Assembly (NCBI GenBank): GCA_904395815.1
Contig: CAJFOC010000020.1
Coordinates: 1 to 54,589 of the forward strand
Reading direction: 5' to 3'
DNA: 54,589 bases
From: an uncultured Holdemania sp.
GTDB taxonomy: Bacteria > Bacillota_I > Bacilli_A > Erysipelotrichales > Erysipelotrichaceae
A program made the translations under genes and the position numbers. The notes beneath the pieces are model-generated. The model saw nothing but the letters and a program-made list of their open reading frames with translations. It searched no databases and was not told the origin of the DNA. Shown here one piece after another: positions 44,406-53,964 of this stretch. Within the stretch, counting starts at the first letter, position 1. The number at the start of each line of letters is the position of its first letter.

Positions 44406-44795
44406 TTGCAGAGAAGCCAGCACTTCATCCAGATCCTGCGGCTGGGACTCGGCAAATTCGCAATGGAAGGCGTCGGCGCTGCCATAGCGCGGGATAATGT
44501 GAAAATGCAGGTGATCTACCGTCTGTCCGGCCGCCTCGCCGTTGTTGTTGAGAACGTTAATGCCGGCGGCGCCGGTTTTCTGCTGAATCTGAGCGGCCAG
44601 TCTGCGGATGACGCGGATCACAGCGGCAGCGGTGTCATCGTCGCAATCCATCAGCGTGGCGATGTGTTTTTTGGGCATGACCAGCGTATGTCCGCGGGTA
44701 ACCTGGGCAAGATCGAGAATCGCCAGGACATGATCGTCTTCATAGACGATACGGGAAGGAATTTCCTTGTTGATAATACGGCAGAAAACACACAT
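44403..44795 (-). CDS. HIT family nucleotide hydrolase/transferase
   Basis: The 130-residue protein has CVFCRIINKEIPSRIVYEDD at the start and the histidine triad HLHFHIIP, as in the Hint branch of HIT proteins that cleave AMP-linked substrates. The two N-terminal cysteines could bind zinc as in Hint relatives. AAGGAGG precedes the start, inside the short gap after the upstream DUF362 gene, so it is the second gene of that operon. Some relatives are called hit; no specific role is known here. Confidence 0.9.
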   Translation of the reverse strand: MCVFCRIINKEIPSRIVYEDDHVLAILDLAQVTRGHTLVMPKKHIATLMDCDDDTAAAVIRVIRRLAAQIQQKTGAAGINVLNNNGEAAGQTVDHLHFHIIPRYGSADAFHCEFAESQPQDLDEVLASLQ

Positions 44796-44812
44796 AAGAT
44801 AGACCTCCTTTG

Positions 44813-45922
44813 TTATCGAATCGATATCAGTTCATAATGGCGGCTGCCCAGTCCGATCTTTTCGGCATGGGCCAGGCAGGATTGCCAGTGGGTTTCCGGA
44901 TGGGTATCGGTGAAATGATCGTGATGATCTTTCGGCTGCGTGTCCAGCACACTGCCCGGCATGATCGGCGCACGGTTGACGGCATCGGCACAGGCCTGAT
45001 CCAGAGCAACCGGATCCAGGGAAGCGAATATACCGATATCCGGTACGATCGGCAGGTCGTTTTCGGCATGACAGTCACAGCAGGGGCTGACATCGATGAC
45101 AAAGCTGATGTGAAAGTGCGGCCGTCCCTGCAGTACGGCCAGCGCGTATTCGGCAATTTTTTCGTTGAGGATATCGTTGGCCTCGTCATTCATCGGTTCG
45201 ATGGCATCGAAGTTGCAGACGCCGATGCACCGGCCGCAGCCAACGCAGCGATGGGTGTCAATACGCATGATATGCTGGTCATTAAAGGACAGCGCGTCAT
45301 GAGCGCAGATGGAACGGCAGACACCGCAGCTGCGGCATTTCGCTGGATTGACCTGGGGTTTGGAAGAACTGTGCATTTCCATTTTACCGGCCCGGGAACC
45401 GCAGCCCATGCCGATATTTTTCAGCGCTCCGCCAAAGCCGGTCGATTCGTGACCCTTGAAATGATTGAGCGAAATGAAAATATCGGCATCCATGATTGCC
45501 CGGCCGATTTTGGCTTCCGCGACATGTTTCTGATGAATGGGAACCAGCGCCTCATCAGTGCCTTTCAATCCATCGGCAATCAAAAGATGACAGCCGCAGC
45601 TGAACGGATTGTAGCCGTTCTGATAGGCGGATTCCAGATGATCCAGCGCGTTTTTGCGGCCGCCGACATACAGCGTGTTGCAGTCTGTCAGAAACGGTTT
45701 GCCGCCCAGAGAGCGGACGATGTCCACGATCCGGCGGGCATAGTTGGGACGCAGATACGCCAGGTTGCCCGGCTCTCCGAAATGGACCTTGATGGCCGCA
45801 TAGCGATCCTGAAACGGCAGCGTTTCGATCCCTGCCGCCCGCACCAGCTTCTCCAGCTTGTCCAGCAGGCTGGTCGTGCCGTAGGTTCTCAGGTTGGTGG
45901 TATAGACTTTTGCGTTTTCCAT
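44813..45922 (-). CDS. DUF362 protein with two [4Fe-4S] ferredoxin motifs
   Basis: The start is ATG at 45922 (MENAKVYTTNLRTYG), preceded by AGGAG; the frame is open further upstream but that part runs over the neighbouring terminator. The 369-residue protein has an N-terminal DUF362 domain (KVHFGEPGNLAYLRPNYAR, LTDCNTLYVGGRKNA, HFKGHESTGFGGALKNIGMG), then two Cys-rich cluster motifs (CRSCGVCRSIC and CVGCGRCIGVC). It is a probable cytoplasmic iron-sulfur protein of unknown reaction. Seventeen bases separate it from the HIT gene. Confidence 0.87.
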   Translation of the reverse strand: MENAKVYTTNLRTYGTTSLLDKLEKLVRAAGIETLPFQDRYAAIKVHFGEPGNLAYLRPNYARRIVDIVRSLGGKPFLTDCNTLYVGGRKNALDHLESAYQNGYNPFSCGCHLLIADGLKGTDEALVPIHQKHVAEAKIGRAIMDADIFISLNHFKGHESTGFGGALKNIGMGCGSRAGKMEMHSSSKPQVNPAKCRSCGVCRSICAHDALSFNDQHIMRIDTHRCVGCGRCIGVCNFDAIEPMNDEANDILNEKIAEYALAVLQGRPHFHISFVIDVSPCCDCHAENDLPIVPDIGIFASLDPVALDQACADAVNRAPIMPGSVLDTQPKDHHDHFTDTHPETHWQSCLAHAEKIGLGSRHYELISIR

Positions 45923-45961
45923 TCTCTTTTCTCCTGTCTGTTTCTCGAATCTATTATAAAG

Positions 45962-45989
45962 AAAAGAGCGTGATTTTTCACGCTCTTTT
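45962..45989. terminator. Terminator of the foldase operon
   Basis: Perfect 12-bp stem AAAAGAGCGTGA (45962-45973)/TCACGCTCTTTT (45978-45989), serving the minus-strand foldase genes. Confidence 0.88.
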
Positions 45990-45995
45990 GCAGTT

Positions 45996-46865
45996 TTATT
46001 CGCTGTCGCTGTTATCCTGGACAAGATAGTCGGAATAATTGGAACTCAGCTGATCGTAAATTGTTTTGTCATAAACTGTGAAATTGTATTTTTCAAAGTA
46101 ATGAATCGTCGATTCGGAAGAGATAGTGCTCATGGCAGCGATGGCGCTGACCACTTCGTCACGGAAGTTTTCCGGATTGGTATCGGTAACCTGCACGATG
46201 TAGAAGTTGGCCGCACTGTCATCGGCGATGACTTCAGAGAGTCCCGGTTCCGTCACAACCGAGAGATAGGCGAGCACATTGGTCGCATAGCTGCTTTGGG
46301 TGGTGGCGACGGTTTCTTCCGACGAAACGCTGGAACCGTTGGCCGACGCCGTTTCCGCAAAATCCGCTCCGTTTTTCAATGCTTCCAGCGCTGTATTGGC
46401 CGCCGTTTCATCGGTGAACTGCATCAAACGGATTTTTTTCGGGCTGTAGCGGGCAGTCAGCGTATCGAAGTTTTCGTTGATATACTTTTCAGTCAGTGCC
46501 TGCGACTGGATGGACAGCAGCAGACTGTTGTTCAGGTAGTCTTCCTCATCGGCAAAGCCATAGGACTGCAGATAGCTTGTAAAGGAATCGCCGAACATCG
46601 ACCGGTAGCTGTTCAGCGTTTCCTCCGCTTCCGCCCGCATCTGGTCACTCACCGGCACTTCCTGATCGAAAATGATCCGGTTGGCTTCGTTGATGGCGTA
46701 ATATCCGGCGTCGCGGGCCATCATGAAACTGTACAGGTCACCCTTGGTCAGCGACTGATCGCCGACGGAAAAGACTGCGGTATTGGGATCGCTCAGCTGG
46801 GCGCGGGCATCGCTGCAGCCGGCCAGCACCAGAAGGCTCAGGGCCAGTACGATCAGTTTTTTCAT
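45996..46865 (-). CDS. Lipoprotein of the SurA/PrsA-like foldase family
   Basis: The 289-residue product has signal peptide MKKLIVLALSLLVLAGC with the lipobox cysteine at 17, so it sits on the outer face of the membrane. The segment VFSVGDQSLTKGDLYSFMM repeats the pattern of the first gene of the pair (VFSVGDQDITANQFYDTLF), the SurA-N-like chaperone start. A typical parvulin active site is not evident: the region after residue 140 has KKIRLMQFTDETAA and DFAETASANGSS in the place of a rotamase, so it may be a chaperone without isomerase activity. It overlaps the first gene by four bases. Confidence 0.75.
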   Translation of the reverse strand: MKKLIVLALSLLVLAGCSDARAQLSDPNTAVFSVGDQSLTKGDLYSFMMARDAGYYAINEANRIIFDQEVPVSDQMRAEAEETLNSYRSMFGDSFTSYLQSYGFADEEDYLNNSLLLSIQSQALTEKYINENFDTLTARYSPKKIRLMQFTDETAANTALEALKNGADFAETASANGSSVSSEETVATTQSSYATNVLAYLSVVTEPGLSEVIADDSAANFYIVQVTDTNPENFRDEVVSAIAAMSTISSESTIHYFEKYNFTVYDKTIYDQLSSNYSDYLVQDNSDSE

Positions 46866-47941
46866 TCTTCATTGCCTCCCTGCTGTTCTGTTTCTTCCTG
46901 GGCGCCGGATTCGCCGGCCGCTTCGGTTTCGGTTTCAGGCTGGGTCTGATCGCTGTCTGCGCTGTTGTTCTCTTCGCTCAGTCCCATGTAAGCCAGCAAC
47001 TGGGTGCGCAGGCTGTCATTGCCCTTGAAGTCCAGGTTCATCTGCTGGGCCTTTTCCCAGACTGCCTGCGGCTGCAGCGTCGGATAATAGCTGCTCAGCG
47101 CCTGATAGAATTCGTCATAGGTTTTTAACGTATCCACGTTGGTGACATCACACTTGATGATATGCCATCCATACGTCGTCTGGATCCATTCGCTGACTTC
47201 TCCTTCATTCAGCGCCAGCGCGGTTTCCAGAAACGGAGAAACCAGCGAGCTGTCGGCATCCATGTAGCCGATGGATCCGTTTTGAATGGCAGAGCCGGAA
47301 TCTTCAGAGAGCTCCTGAGCGACTTCGCCGAAATCACGGCCGCTGTTGAGCGCGTCATTGACGGCGTTGACCCGGGCCATTTCCTCTTCCGTCGGATTGC
47401 TGGCATCGTCCATCGAGATCAGGATGTGGCTGACGACCCGCGGCTTTTTTTCTTCCATGTAGGCCGGAATGTACTGATCGGCGTGATCGTCGACGTAGTT
47501 TTTGATCAGCTGCTGGGTTTTGAGAATGTGGATGAAGTAATCGTCCAGTTCATCCAGATCGCTGTAGCCGACGCCGTTGAGCGCGGTCAGAAGCATTGAG
47601 CGGTAATCATCGCCATACGTAGACTGAAACTGAGCGGTGATCGAGTCGGCGTTGGACTGCGCTTCCGTGCGCATGTCATCGGTTGTTTCTATGGAAGGAT
47701 CCACAACCGCCTTTTCCATGAACTGATATACGCCTGCGACACCCATCTGATCAAACAGCGTGTCGTAGAACTGATTGGCGGTGATGTCCTGGTCCCCGAC
47801 GGAAAAAACAACATCTTCGCCGTTGACTTCTTTTCCCGGCAGTTTTCCCTTGTTCTGGTCATAGGCAAAATAAATGCTGGCGGAAATCAGCAGCACGCCA
47901 ACAAGGCACACAAACCAGTACTTCTTTAATGCTTGCAACAT
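46862..47941 (-). CDS. prsA: Membrane-anchored peptidyl-prolyl isomerase (PrsA-type foldase)
   Basis: The 359-residue protein has an uncleaved N-terminal membrane anchor (about residues 9-26, no lipobox cysteine), a SurA-N-like chaperone domain, and a parvulin rotamase domain (about residues 165-265: VSHILISMDD, NSGRDFGEVAQELSEDSGSA, GSIGYM, GWHIIKC). It probably helps secreted proteins fold outside the cell. The C-terminus is an acidic, low-complexity tail rich in Glu, Gln and Gly (from about 325). First gene of a two-gene operon with its own promoter. The gene symbol is by function; PrsA proper is a lipoprotein. Confidence 0.83.
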   Translation of the reverse strand: MLQALKKYWFVCLVGVLLISASIYFAYDQNKGKLPGKEVNGEDVVFSVGDQDITANQFYDTLFDQMGVAGVYQFMEKAVVDPSIETTDDMRTEAQSNADSITAQFQSTYGDDYRSMLLTALNGVGYSDLDELDDYFIHILKTQQLIKNYVDDHADQYIPAYMEEKKPRVVSHILISMDDASNPTEEEMARVNAVNDALNSGRDFGEVAQELSEDSGSAIQNGSIGYMDADSSLVSPFLETALALNEGEVSEWIQTTYGWHIIKCDVTNVDTLKTYDEFYQALSSYYPTLQPQAVWEKAQQMNLDFKGNDSLRTQLLAYMGLSEENNSADSDQTQPETETEAAGESGAQEETEQQGGNEE

Positions 47942-47966
47942 GATGTACCTCCTAGTGAACTTAATT

Positions 47967-47995
47967 ATTATAGGTTATTTGTTTCTTTTTTGCAA
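47967..47995 (-). promoter_or_regulatory. Promoter of the foldase operon
   Basis: On the minus strand TTGCAA (47990-47995), 17-base spacer, TATAAT (47967-47972). Confidence 0.7.
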
Positions 47996-48140
47996 TTTCA
48001 GCCGGGGATTTCTATCTGAATTTTATGTGAACAACCTGCATGGCGATGCTTTTTGAGCGCAGGATGGAAGAAAAAGGGGATGTGAGAAGGGACGGGCGGG
48101 GTTTAGCGAGATAATAATCCGTACATCCTGAAAAAGAATA

Positions 48141-48149
48141 TGCTATAAT
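48141..48149 (+). promoter_or_regulatory. Extended -10 promoter of the suf operon
   Basis: TGCTATAAT, with TATAAT at 48144-48149, about 60 bases before sufC. Confidence 0.6.
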
Positions 48150-48210
48150 CATGAAGGACAATTTTTGGAAGTCTTTTGAATGATGAATCATGAGCGGAAA
48201 GGATGAGAAG

Positions 48211-49038
48211 ATGAGTCAGCTGATGATTAAGGATCTGCACGTCGAGGTCGAAGGAAAGGAAATTCTGAAAGGAATTGACCTGGCGGTCTCGGATCATGAA
48301 ATACATGCCCTGATGGGGCCAAACGGCAATGGCAAATCGACGCTGCTGGCGGCGATCATGGGCCATCCGAAATACATCGTTACCCAGGGAAGCATTGAGC
48401 TGGACGGACAGGATGTGCTGGCGATGAGCGTGGATGAGCGCAGCCGGGCGGGACTGTTTCTGGCGATGCAGTATCCGCAAGAGGTTCCCGGGGTGACCAA
48501 CTCCGATTTTCTGAGGGCGGCGATGAACGTCCGCCGCGAACAGCCGATTCCGCTGTTTACGTTTATCCGCGAAATGGAGAAGACGATCAAGGATCTGCAG
48601 ATGAAGCCGGATCTGGCTCACCGTTTTCTTAACGAGGGATTTTCCGGGGGCGAGAAGAAGCGCAACGAGATCGTTCAGATGAAGATGCTGAAGCCTTCGC
48701 TGGCCATGCTGGATGAGATTGACAGCGGACTGGATGTCGACGCGCTGAAAATTGTGGCCGGCGCGATCACGGAAATGCGCCGGAACAGTTCGCTGGGATT
48801 GATCGTAGTATCGCACTATGAACGTTTCTATCAGCTGCTGCAGCCGACTCATTCGCATGTTTTGATCAACGGCCGGATTGTCATGGAAGGCGATGAGACG
48901 CTGGTGCAGAAAATTGATGCGGAAGGGTATGACTGGATTTATCAGCAGCTGGAGCTGACTCCGGCGAAGGAACAGACCCGTCTGGTCTTCACGTTGGGCA
49001 GCTGCGCCGCCAGCGCCAGAGGCAGAAAGAATGGCTGA
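48211..49038 (+). CDS. sufC: Fe-S cluster assembly ATPase SufC
   Basis: ABC-type ATPase of the SufBCD scaffold. The 275-residue product from ATG 48211 (AAAGGATGA upstream; 48190 is possible) has Walker A GPNGNGKST, signature FSGGEKKRNEI, Walker B MLDEIDSGLD and switch HY (SHYERF), as in all SufC. After the usual end (GYDWIYQQLE) it carries about 25 further residues, rich in small and basic residues, which runs into the start of sufD. First gene of sufCDSUB, the usual Firmicutes order. Confidence 0.95.
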   Translation: MSQLMIKDLHVEVEGKEILKGIDLAVSDHEIHALMGPNGNGKSTLLAAIMGHPKYIVTQGSIELDGQDVLAMSVDERSRAGLFLAMQYPQEVPGVTNSDFLRAAMNVRREQPIPLFTFIREMEKTIKDLQMKPDLAHRFLNEGFSGGEKKRNEIVQMKMLKPSLAMLDEIDSGLDVDALKIVAGAITEMRRNSSLGLIVVSHYERFYQLLQPTHSHVLINGRIVMEGDETLVQKIDAEGYDWIYQQLELTPAKEQTRLVFTLGSCAASARGRKNG

Positions 49039-49870
49039 GGCGGTACAGGTTCTGCAATGCAGTCCGTCCCTGCCGCTGGTGCTGAATCCGCAGCAGACAG
49101 AGCTGGTCATCGACAGTGAACAGCCGCTGGAGCTGACGCTGCACAGCGAACCCCGGACCCGCTGCAGTCTGCTGATCCGGATTGTGCGTGCGCCTTCGCT
49201 GTCGCTGCGCTCAGACATCGGCGCCGGCAGTCAGGTCACGCTGCTGTATTGGAATCAGAGCGAGGAGGACATCACGATTCGCGAGCACAACGAGGTTGGC
49301 GGCGACGCTTTGCTGAAAGTGGCTTACGGACATCTGTCCGCCGGACAGGTCCGTCATCATTCCACAACGCTGCTGACGCAGCCGGGCGCGCAGGCTTCGC
49401 TGCACAGCGCCGTGATTGCCCGCACGGTCAAGGAGCTGATCGTGGATTGCGTGCATCAGGCGCCTCAGACTGAAGGCAACATGGAAAACTATGGCATCAT
49501 TCTGAAAGGCGGCAGCTACCGCATGGAAGCGACAGGACAGATTCTGCGCGGGGCGCGCGGGGCGAAAAGCCATCAGGCCAGCCGGGCGCTGACTTTTGAT
49601 GAGAAACAGACGGCGACGATTCTTCCCAAGCTTCTGATCGATGAAAATGAGGTGGAAGCCAGTCACGCCACGTCGCTGGGACAGATGGATGAGGATCAGA
49701 TGATGTATCTGCAATCGCGCGGGCTGAGCCGGGATCAGGCGGTGATGCTGGTGACGGCCGGTTATCTGATGCCGATTGCGCAGATCATTGACGATGAAGC
49801 GCTGCAGCAGTCGCTGCGGCAGGAAATTGAAACGAAGGTGAATGAAGTATGCTCGATGTCCGGAAAATAA
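49031..49870 (+). CDS. sufD: Fe-S cluster assembly protein SufD (short)
   Basis: Scaffold partner of SufB. The 279-residue beta-helix protein has NYGIILKGGSYRMEATGQILRGARGAKSHQASRALTF and the C-terminal motif ASHATSLGQMDEDQMMYLQSRGLSRDQA, typical of the SufB/SufD core. It is much shorter than the ~430 residues common elsewhere because the N-terminal domain is reduced. It overlaps sufC by eight bases and sufS by 22. Confidence 0.92.
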   Translation: MAEAVQVLQCSPSLPLVLNPQQTELVIDSEQPLELTLHSEPRTRCSLLIRIVRAPSLSLRSDIGAGSQVTLLYWNQSEEDITIREHNEVGGDALLKVAYGHLSAGQVRHHSTTLLTQPGAQASLHSAVIARTVKELIVDCVHQAPQTEGNMENYGIILKGGSYRMEATGQILRGARGAKSHQASRALTFDEKQTATILPKLLIDENEVEASHATSLGQMDEDQMMYLQSRGLSRDQAVMLVTAGYLMPIAQIIDDEALQQSLRQEIETKVNEVCSMSGK

Positions 49871-51084
49871 GAGAAGATTTTCCCATGCTCTCGCGTCCGC
49901 ACTCGATGCAGTCGCATCCGCTGATTTATCTTGACAATGCGGCGACCACATTCAAGCCGCAGTGCGTGATCGACGCCGTTTCGCATTACTATACCGATCA
50001 GTGCGTCAGCGTGCATCGCGGCGATTATGATCTTTCCTATCAGGTTTCCGCTCAGTATGAACAGGTCAGAGACACAATCGCCCGCTTCATTCATGCTGAC
50101 AGCCGGGAAATTGTGCTGACCAGCGGCGCCAGCGCGGCGCTGAATCTGGTGGCTTATGGCTACGGCCGCCGGTTTCTGAAGGAGGGCGATGTCATCCTGA
50201 CAACCGAGGCGGAGCACGCTTCCTGCATTTTGCCCTGGTTTAAGGTGCAGGAAGAAACCGGCGCCCGGATTGAATACATCCCGCTGACGGAGGATGGTCA
50301 GCTGACGGTGGAGAATTTCCGCCAGGCGCTGCATGAGAACGTCCGGGTGGTGGCGCTGGCCAGCGTCACCAATGTGCTGGGCTATGTTGCCGATATGCGT
50401 CAGATCAGCCGGCTGGCTCATGAAGCGGGAGCGGTGGTAGTCTGCGATGGCGCACAGTCGGTTCCTCACATCGCGACGGATGTGCGGGACTGGGATGTGG
50501 ATTTTCTTGCCTTCAGCGGCCATAAAATGTGCGGCCCGACCGGAATCGGCGTACTGTATGGCAAATACGAACTGTTACAGAAAATGGACGCGTTCATGCT
50601 GGGAGGCGGAAGCAACGCCCGCTTTGACATGTGCGGCAATATCCTGCTGAAGCAGGCGCCGTTCAAGTTTGAAGCCGGAACTCCGGCGATTGAAGCGGCG
50701 CTGGGCCTGAAACAGGCGATCGAATACCTGGAAGCGATCGGCATGGATAACATAGAAGAAGCGGAACGGCAGCTCAAACGCTATGCGGTCGAGCAGCTGC
50801 AGAAGCTGGATCATCTGATTCTGTACAATCCGCATTCCACCAGCGGCATTATTACCTTCAACGCGAAGGATGTCTTTGCCCAGGATGCGGCAAGCTATCT
50901 CAATTCCAGGGGAATTGCCGTCCGTTCTGGCAATCACTGCGCCAAGATTCTTCTGAATGTGCTGAAAACCTCGGAGACAGTCCGGGCCAGCCTGTATTTT
51001 TATAACACAAAAGAAGAGATTGACCGGTTTGTCGAGGCGTGCAGCGAAATCACGCTGGAAAACTGCGTCGGTCTGTTTCTGTGA
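49849..51084 (+). CDS. sufS: Cysteine desulfurase SufS
   Basis: PLP enzyme that takes sulfur from cysteine. The 411-residue class V aminotransferase fold has YLDNAATTFKP, the PLP lysine K226 in SGHK, and the active Cys364 in RSGNHCAK. The loop differs from the common RAGHHCAQP, a variant I associate with some Firmicutes. It lies between sufD and sufU, whose product accepts the sulfur. It overlaps sufD by 22 bases. Confidence 0.95.
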   Translation: MLDVRKIREDFPMLSRPHSMQSHPLIYLDNAATTFKPQCVIDAVSHYYTDQCVSVHRGDYDLSYQVSAQYEQVRDTIARFIHADSREIVLTSGASAALNLVAYGYGRRFLKEGDVILTTEAEHASCILPWFKVQEETGARIEYIPLTEDGQLTVENFRQALHENVRVVALASVTNVLGYVADMRQISRLAHEAGAVVVCDGAQSVPHIATDVRDWDVDFLAFSGHKMCGPTGIGVLYGKYELLQKMDAFMLGGGSNARFDMCGNILLKQAPFKFEAGTPAIEAALGLKQAIEYLEAIGMDNIEEAERQLKRYAVEQLQKLDHLILYNPHSTSGIITFNAKDVFAQDAASYLNSRGIAVRSGNHCAKILLNVLKTSETVRASLYFYNTKEEIDRFVEACSEITLENCVGLFL

Positions 51085-51100
51085 GGAAAGGAGGAACCGC

Positions 51101-51550
51101 ATGTCCAGTTTATTGAATGACCCGATGATTCTGCGGGAGATCATCATGGATCACTATCAGTATCCGCACAATCATCAGCTGAGCGAGCAGGATGGCTACC
51201 GGCAGGTGCATATGGCGTCGGAATCCTGCATTGACGATATTACCGTGCAGTCGCTGATCGATGATCAGGGCACGATTGAGGATATTCGCTTTGACGGCGT
51301 TGCCTGCACCATTTCCACCGCTTCCACCTCCATCATGACCGAACTGCTCAAGGGCAGGACGGTGGAGGAGGCCAAAAAGATCATGGACAATTATTTTGCG
51401 ATGATCGAGGAACAGAAGTACGATCCGGAAATGCTGCAGGAAGCGGTTGCCTTCCAGCATGTCGGCCGGCAGGCCAACCGGATTAAATGTGCGACGATCG
51501 GCTGGAAAGCGATGAAGGAAATGATGGAAGAATGGGAGAAACAGCAATGA
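51101..51550 (+). CDS. sufU: Sulfur-transfer protein SufU
   Basis: Zinc protein that receives sulfur from SufS. The 149-residue product starts at ATG 51101 after AAAGGAGGA. The zinc ligands are present: Cys43 and Asp45 (SCIDD), Cys69 ([10 protein letters not shown]) and Cys130 (RIKCATIGW), although the usual NPxCGD box is ESCIDD. Fold and length match SufU/IscU-type proteins. It overlaps sufB by four bases. Confidence 0.93.
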   Translation: MSSLLNDPMILREIIMDHYQYPHNHQLSEQDGYRQVHMASESCIDDITVQSLIDDQGTIEDIRFDGVACTISTASTSIMTELLKGRTVEEAKKIMDNYFAMIEEQKYDPEMLQEAVAFQHVGRQANRIKCATIGWKAMKEMMEEWEKQQ

Positions 51551-52956
51551 ACCGGAAACAGGAAACGGTCTATCAGACTCAGGATGAATATCAGTACGGT
51601 TTTCATGATCAGGATGTCAGCGTCTATAAAACAGATAAGGGACTGACCCGGGAAACGGTCATGGACATATCCCGGATTAAAAATGAGCCGCAATGGATGC
51701 TGGACTTCCGTCTGAAAGCCTACGATACGTTTGTCAGCATGCCGATGCCGCAATGGGGACCGGATCTCAGTTCGCTGAATTTTGACGACTATACGTATTA
51801 CATCCGCCCGTCCAACCGCAAGGAATCGGATTGGGACGAGGTGCCGGAAACGATTAAGAATACGTTTGACAAGCTGGGAATTCCGGAAGCGGAACAGAAA
51901 TTTCTGGCCGGGGTCAACACCCAGTACGAATCGGAAACGGTCTATCATAACATGCTGAAGGAAGTGCAGGAGAAGGGCGTCATCTTTCTGGATACCGACT
52001 CCGCGCTGCAGCAGTATCCGCAATTGCTGAAGGAATATTTCGCCACCGTGGTTCCGATGACCGACAACAAGTTTGCCGCGCTCAACAGCGCGGTCTGGTC
52101 AGGCGGATCGTTTATCTACGTTCCCAAAGGGGTGAAGCTGGAGAAGCCGCTGCAGTCGTATTTCCGCATCAACTCTGAACAGATGGGACAGTTTGAAAGA
52201 ACGCTGATCATCGTCGATGAAGGCGCTGACGTGCATTATGTCGAAGGCTGTACCGCTCCGACGTATTCCAAGGATTCCCTGCATGCCGCGGTGGTGGAAA
52301 TCATCGTCAAGGAAGGCGGGAAATGCCGTTATTCCACTGTGCAGAACTGGTCTGACAACATCATCAATCTGGTGACCAAGCGGGCCCGGGTGGAAGCGCA
52401 TGGCGCCATGGAGTGGATCGACGGCAACATCGGTTCGATGACCAACATGAAATATCCGGCCTGTATTCTGGCAGGAGAGTATGCCCGCGGCATGTGCATT
52501 TCCATCGCTGTCGCTTCCCGGCACCAGATTCAGGATGCCGGAGCCAAGATGATTCATCTGGCTCCGCATACTTCCAGCACCATCGTGTCCAAGTCAGTGT
52601 CGCGGCTGGGCGGCGAGGTGAATTATCGTGGTCTGGTCCAGCACGGTCCCAAGGCGGAACATGCCCGGTCCAAAGTGGAATGCGATACGCTGATTCTGGA
52701 CGAGCAGTCGCGCAGCGATACGATTCCGACCAACCGCTCGTTTGCCAGAACTTCCACAATTGAACATGAGGCGACAGTATCCAAGATTTCCGAGGAACAG
52801 CTGTTCTATCTGATGTCACGCGGTCTGAGCCGTTCCGATGCCACCGAGATGATCATCATGGGCTTTCTGGAACCGTTTACCCGGGAGCTGCCGATGGAAT
52901 ACGCAGTAGAGCTGAATCAGCTGCTGAAACTGGATATGGAGGGCAGCGTTGGATAA
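51547..52956 (+). CDS. sufB: Fe-S cluster assembly protein SufB
   Basis: Scaffold protein of the SUF system. The 469-residue product from ATG 51547 shows [35 protein letters not shown], a long beta-helix and the C-terminal motif [25 protein letters not shown], typical of SufB. Conserved residues near RTSTIEHEA are intact. The frame is open upstream to 51487, but the ATG at 51547 is the coupled start in the ATGA overlap with sufU. Confidence 0.96.
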   Translation: MNRKQETVYQTQDEYQYGFHDQDVSVYKTDKGLTRETVMDISRIKNEPQWMLDFRLKAYDTFVSMPMPQWGPDLSSLNFDDYTYYIRPSNRKESDWDEVPETIKNTFDKLGIPEAEQKFLAGVNTQYESETVYHNMLKEVQEKGVIFLDTDSALQQYPQLLKEYFATVVPMTDNKFAALNSAVWSGGSFIYVPKGVKLEKPLQSYFRINSEQMGQFERTLIIVDEGADVHYVEGCTAPTYSKDSLHAAVVEIIVKEGGKCRYSTVQNWSDNIINLVTKRARVEAHGAMEWIDGNIGSMTNMKYPACILAGEYARGMCISIAVASRHQIQDAGAKMIHLAPHTSSTIVSKSVSRLGGEVNYRGLVQHGPKAEHARSKVECDTLILDEQSRSDTIPTNRSFARTSTIEHEATVSKISEEQLFYLMSRGLSRSDATEMIIMGFLEPFTRELPMEYAVELNQLLKLDMEGSVG

Positions 52957-53503
52957 AAAAGGACTGCGTCATCTGGCGGGGATGAGACGGCATTCCCTGC
53001 CGGCACTGCTGAAAGCGCAGTACGACGAGAACATTCGCAGTCAGCTGCTGAAACTGATTCCGGCTGCCGAGCGGATCGGCATTTATATTTCCGTTGACGA
53101 TGAGGCGGATACGCGCAAAATCATTGAGAATTTGCTTCAGCATCAGAAACAGGTGTTTGTGCCCAAATGCACGATGAAGCAGCAGCGTCCATCGCTGGAT
53201 TTCTATCGCATTCTGTCGCTGGAAGAATGCCTTCCTTCCCGCTATGGCCTGCTGGAACCGATACCGCAGCCATCGCGGCTGTGTGATCTGAAAGAACTGG
53301 AACTGATGATTGTTCCGGTGGTGGGCTTTGATTCCCGCAAGAACCGTATTGGTCATGGCAGGGGATATTATGATGCCATTTTGCAGCAGTGCCGCTGTAC
53401 CCGTATTGGACTGGCATACACCCTGCAGCAGGTAGAGGATTTTGATCCTGAACCGCACGATGTGGCGCTGGATATGGTGATTACGGAACAGGGAGCCTTC
53501 TGA
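52949..53503 (+). CDS. fthC: 5-formyltetrahydrofolate cyclo-ligase
   Basis: It converts 5-formyl-THF to 5,10-methenyl-THF with ATP. The 184-residue product has [11 protein letters not shown] and the diagnostic loop [20 protein letters not shown] 52949 is the start, with GGAGGGC upstream; the gene overlaps sufB by eight bases, so it is the last gene of the suf transcript. This linkage of a folate repair enzyme to suf genes is probably just operon co-location. Confidence 0.9.
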   Translation: MDKKGLRHLAGMRRHSLPALLKAQYDENIRSQLLKLIPAAERIGIYISVDDEADTRKIIENLLQHQKQVFVPKCTMKQQRPSLDFYRILSLEECLPSRYGLLEPIPQPSRLCDLKELELMIVPVVGFDSRKNRIGHGRGYYDAILQQCRCTRIGLAYTLQQVEDFDPEPHDVALDMVITEQGAF

Positions 53504-53530
53504 GCAGGACTCTATAGCACGGAGAAAAAG

Positions 53531-53570
53531 AAAATGCGTCCGCTGAAAACTGAGCGGGCGCATTTTGATT
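53531..53570. terminator. Terminator of the suf-fthC operon
   Basis: A 14-bp stem, AAAATGCGTCCGCT (53531-53544) with AGCGGGCGCATTTT (53553-53566), one G-T pair, A-run and T-run on either side. Confidence 0.88.
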
Positions 53571-53634
53571 GTGGTGTATCTGAACGTCTCACAATGAACA
53601 AGGAGCTTTTCGATTCAGAAAAACATCATCCTCT

Positions 53635-53874
53635 TCAAAGCTGCCGGTCTGTTTTGTTCAGCAGATCAAGACAGAAACGTTTCGCTTCCGCCGGATCATG
53701 AAAAGCGGCCGGCTTCAGGGAAAAATACTCACAGAGATGATTCCAGTCGGAAAGCGGGTACTCATTTGCCGGGATTGCACGAAGATGTTCCATGACAGTC
53801 CGGCAGTTTTCCCGGATCCTCAGATCTGAGATAAACAGATTGCATTTCTGGGCAAGGACATCGATCAGAGCCAT
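53635..53874 (-). CDS. Hypothetical protein, 79 aa
   Basis: I chose ATG 53874 (MALIDVLAQKCNLF) because AAAGGG at 53884-53889 is nine bases away; ATG 53883 and a TTG at 53898 are alternatives. The product is small, helical and soluble, with DWNHLCEYFSL and DPAEAKRFCLDLLNK visible, and no family recognised. It is divergent from the recombinase gene, with the repeat region between them, so the two may form one mobile or regulatory unit. Confidence 0.5.
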   Translation of the reverse strand: MALIDVLAQKCNLFISDLRIRENCRTVMEHLRAIPANEYPLSDWNHLCEYFSLKPAAFHDPAEAKRFCLDLLNKTDRQL

Positions 53875-53893
53875 CTTTTTCATCCCTTTCCGG

Positions 53894-53917
53894 TTCAAAA
53901 ACGTGTACCTTTTTGAA
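53894..53917. repeat. Palindromic repeat unit, left copy
   Basis: TTCAAAAA and TTTTTGAA (53910-53917) flank CGTGTACC, giving an inverted repeat with 8-bp arms. Its left 15 bases (53894-53908) are the exact reverse complement of 54029-54043. Confidence 0.75.
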
Positions 53918-53926
53918 ATAGGAATT
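53910..53926. repeat. 17-bp direct repeat, copy 1
   Basis: TTTTTGAAATAGGAATT, identical to 54036-54052, with 126 bases between the two starts. Confidence 0.8.
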
Positions 53927-53964
53927 CAATCAGGAAAATATTACCGAAACTTTAAAAATAGGCT

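Noticed and set aside
44810-45973. 387-codon plus-strand frame opposite the DUF362 gene
   Set aside because: The minus-strand product has two intact ferredoxin motifs and a good start site; the plus frame is a shadow.
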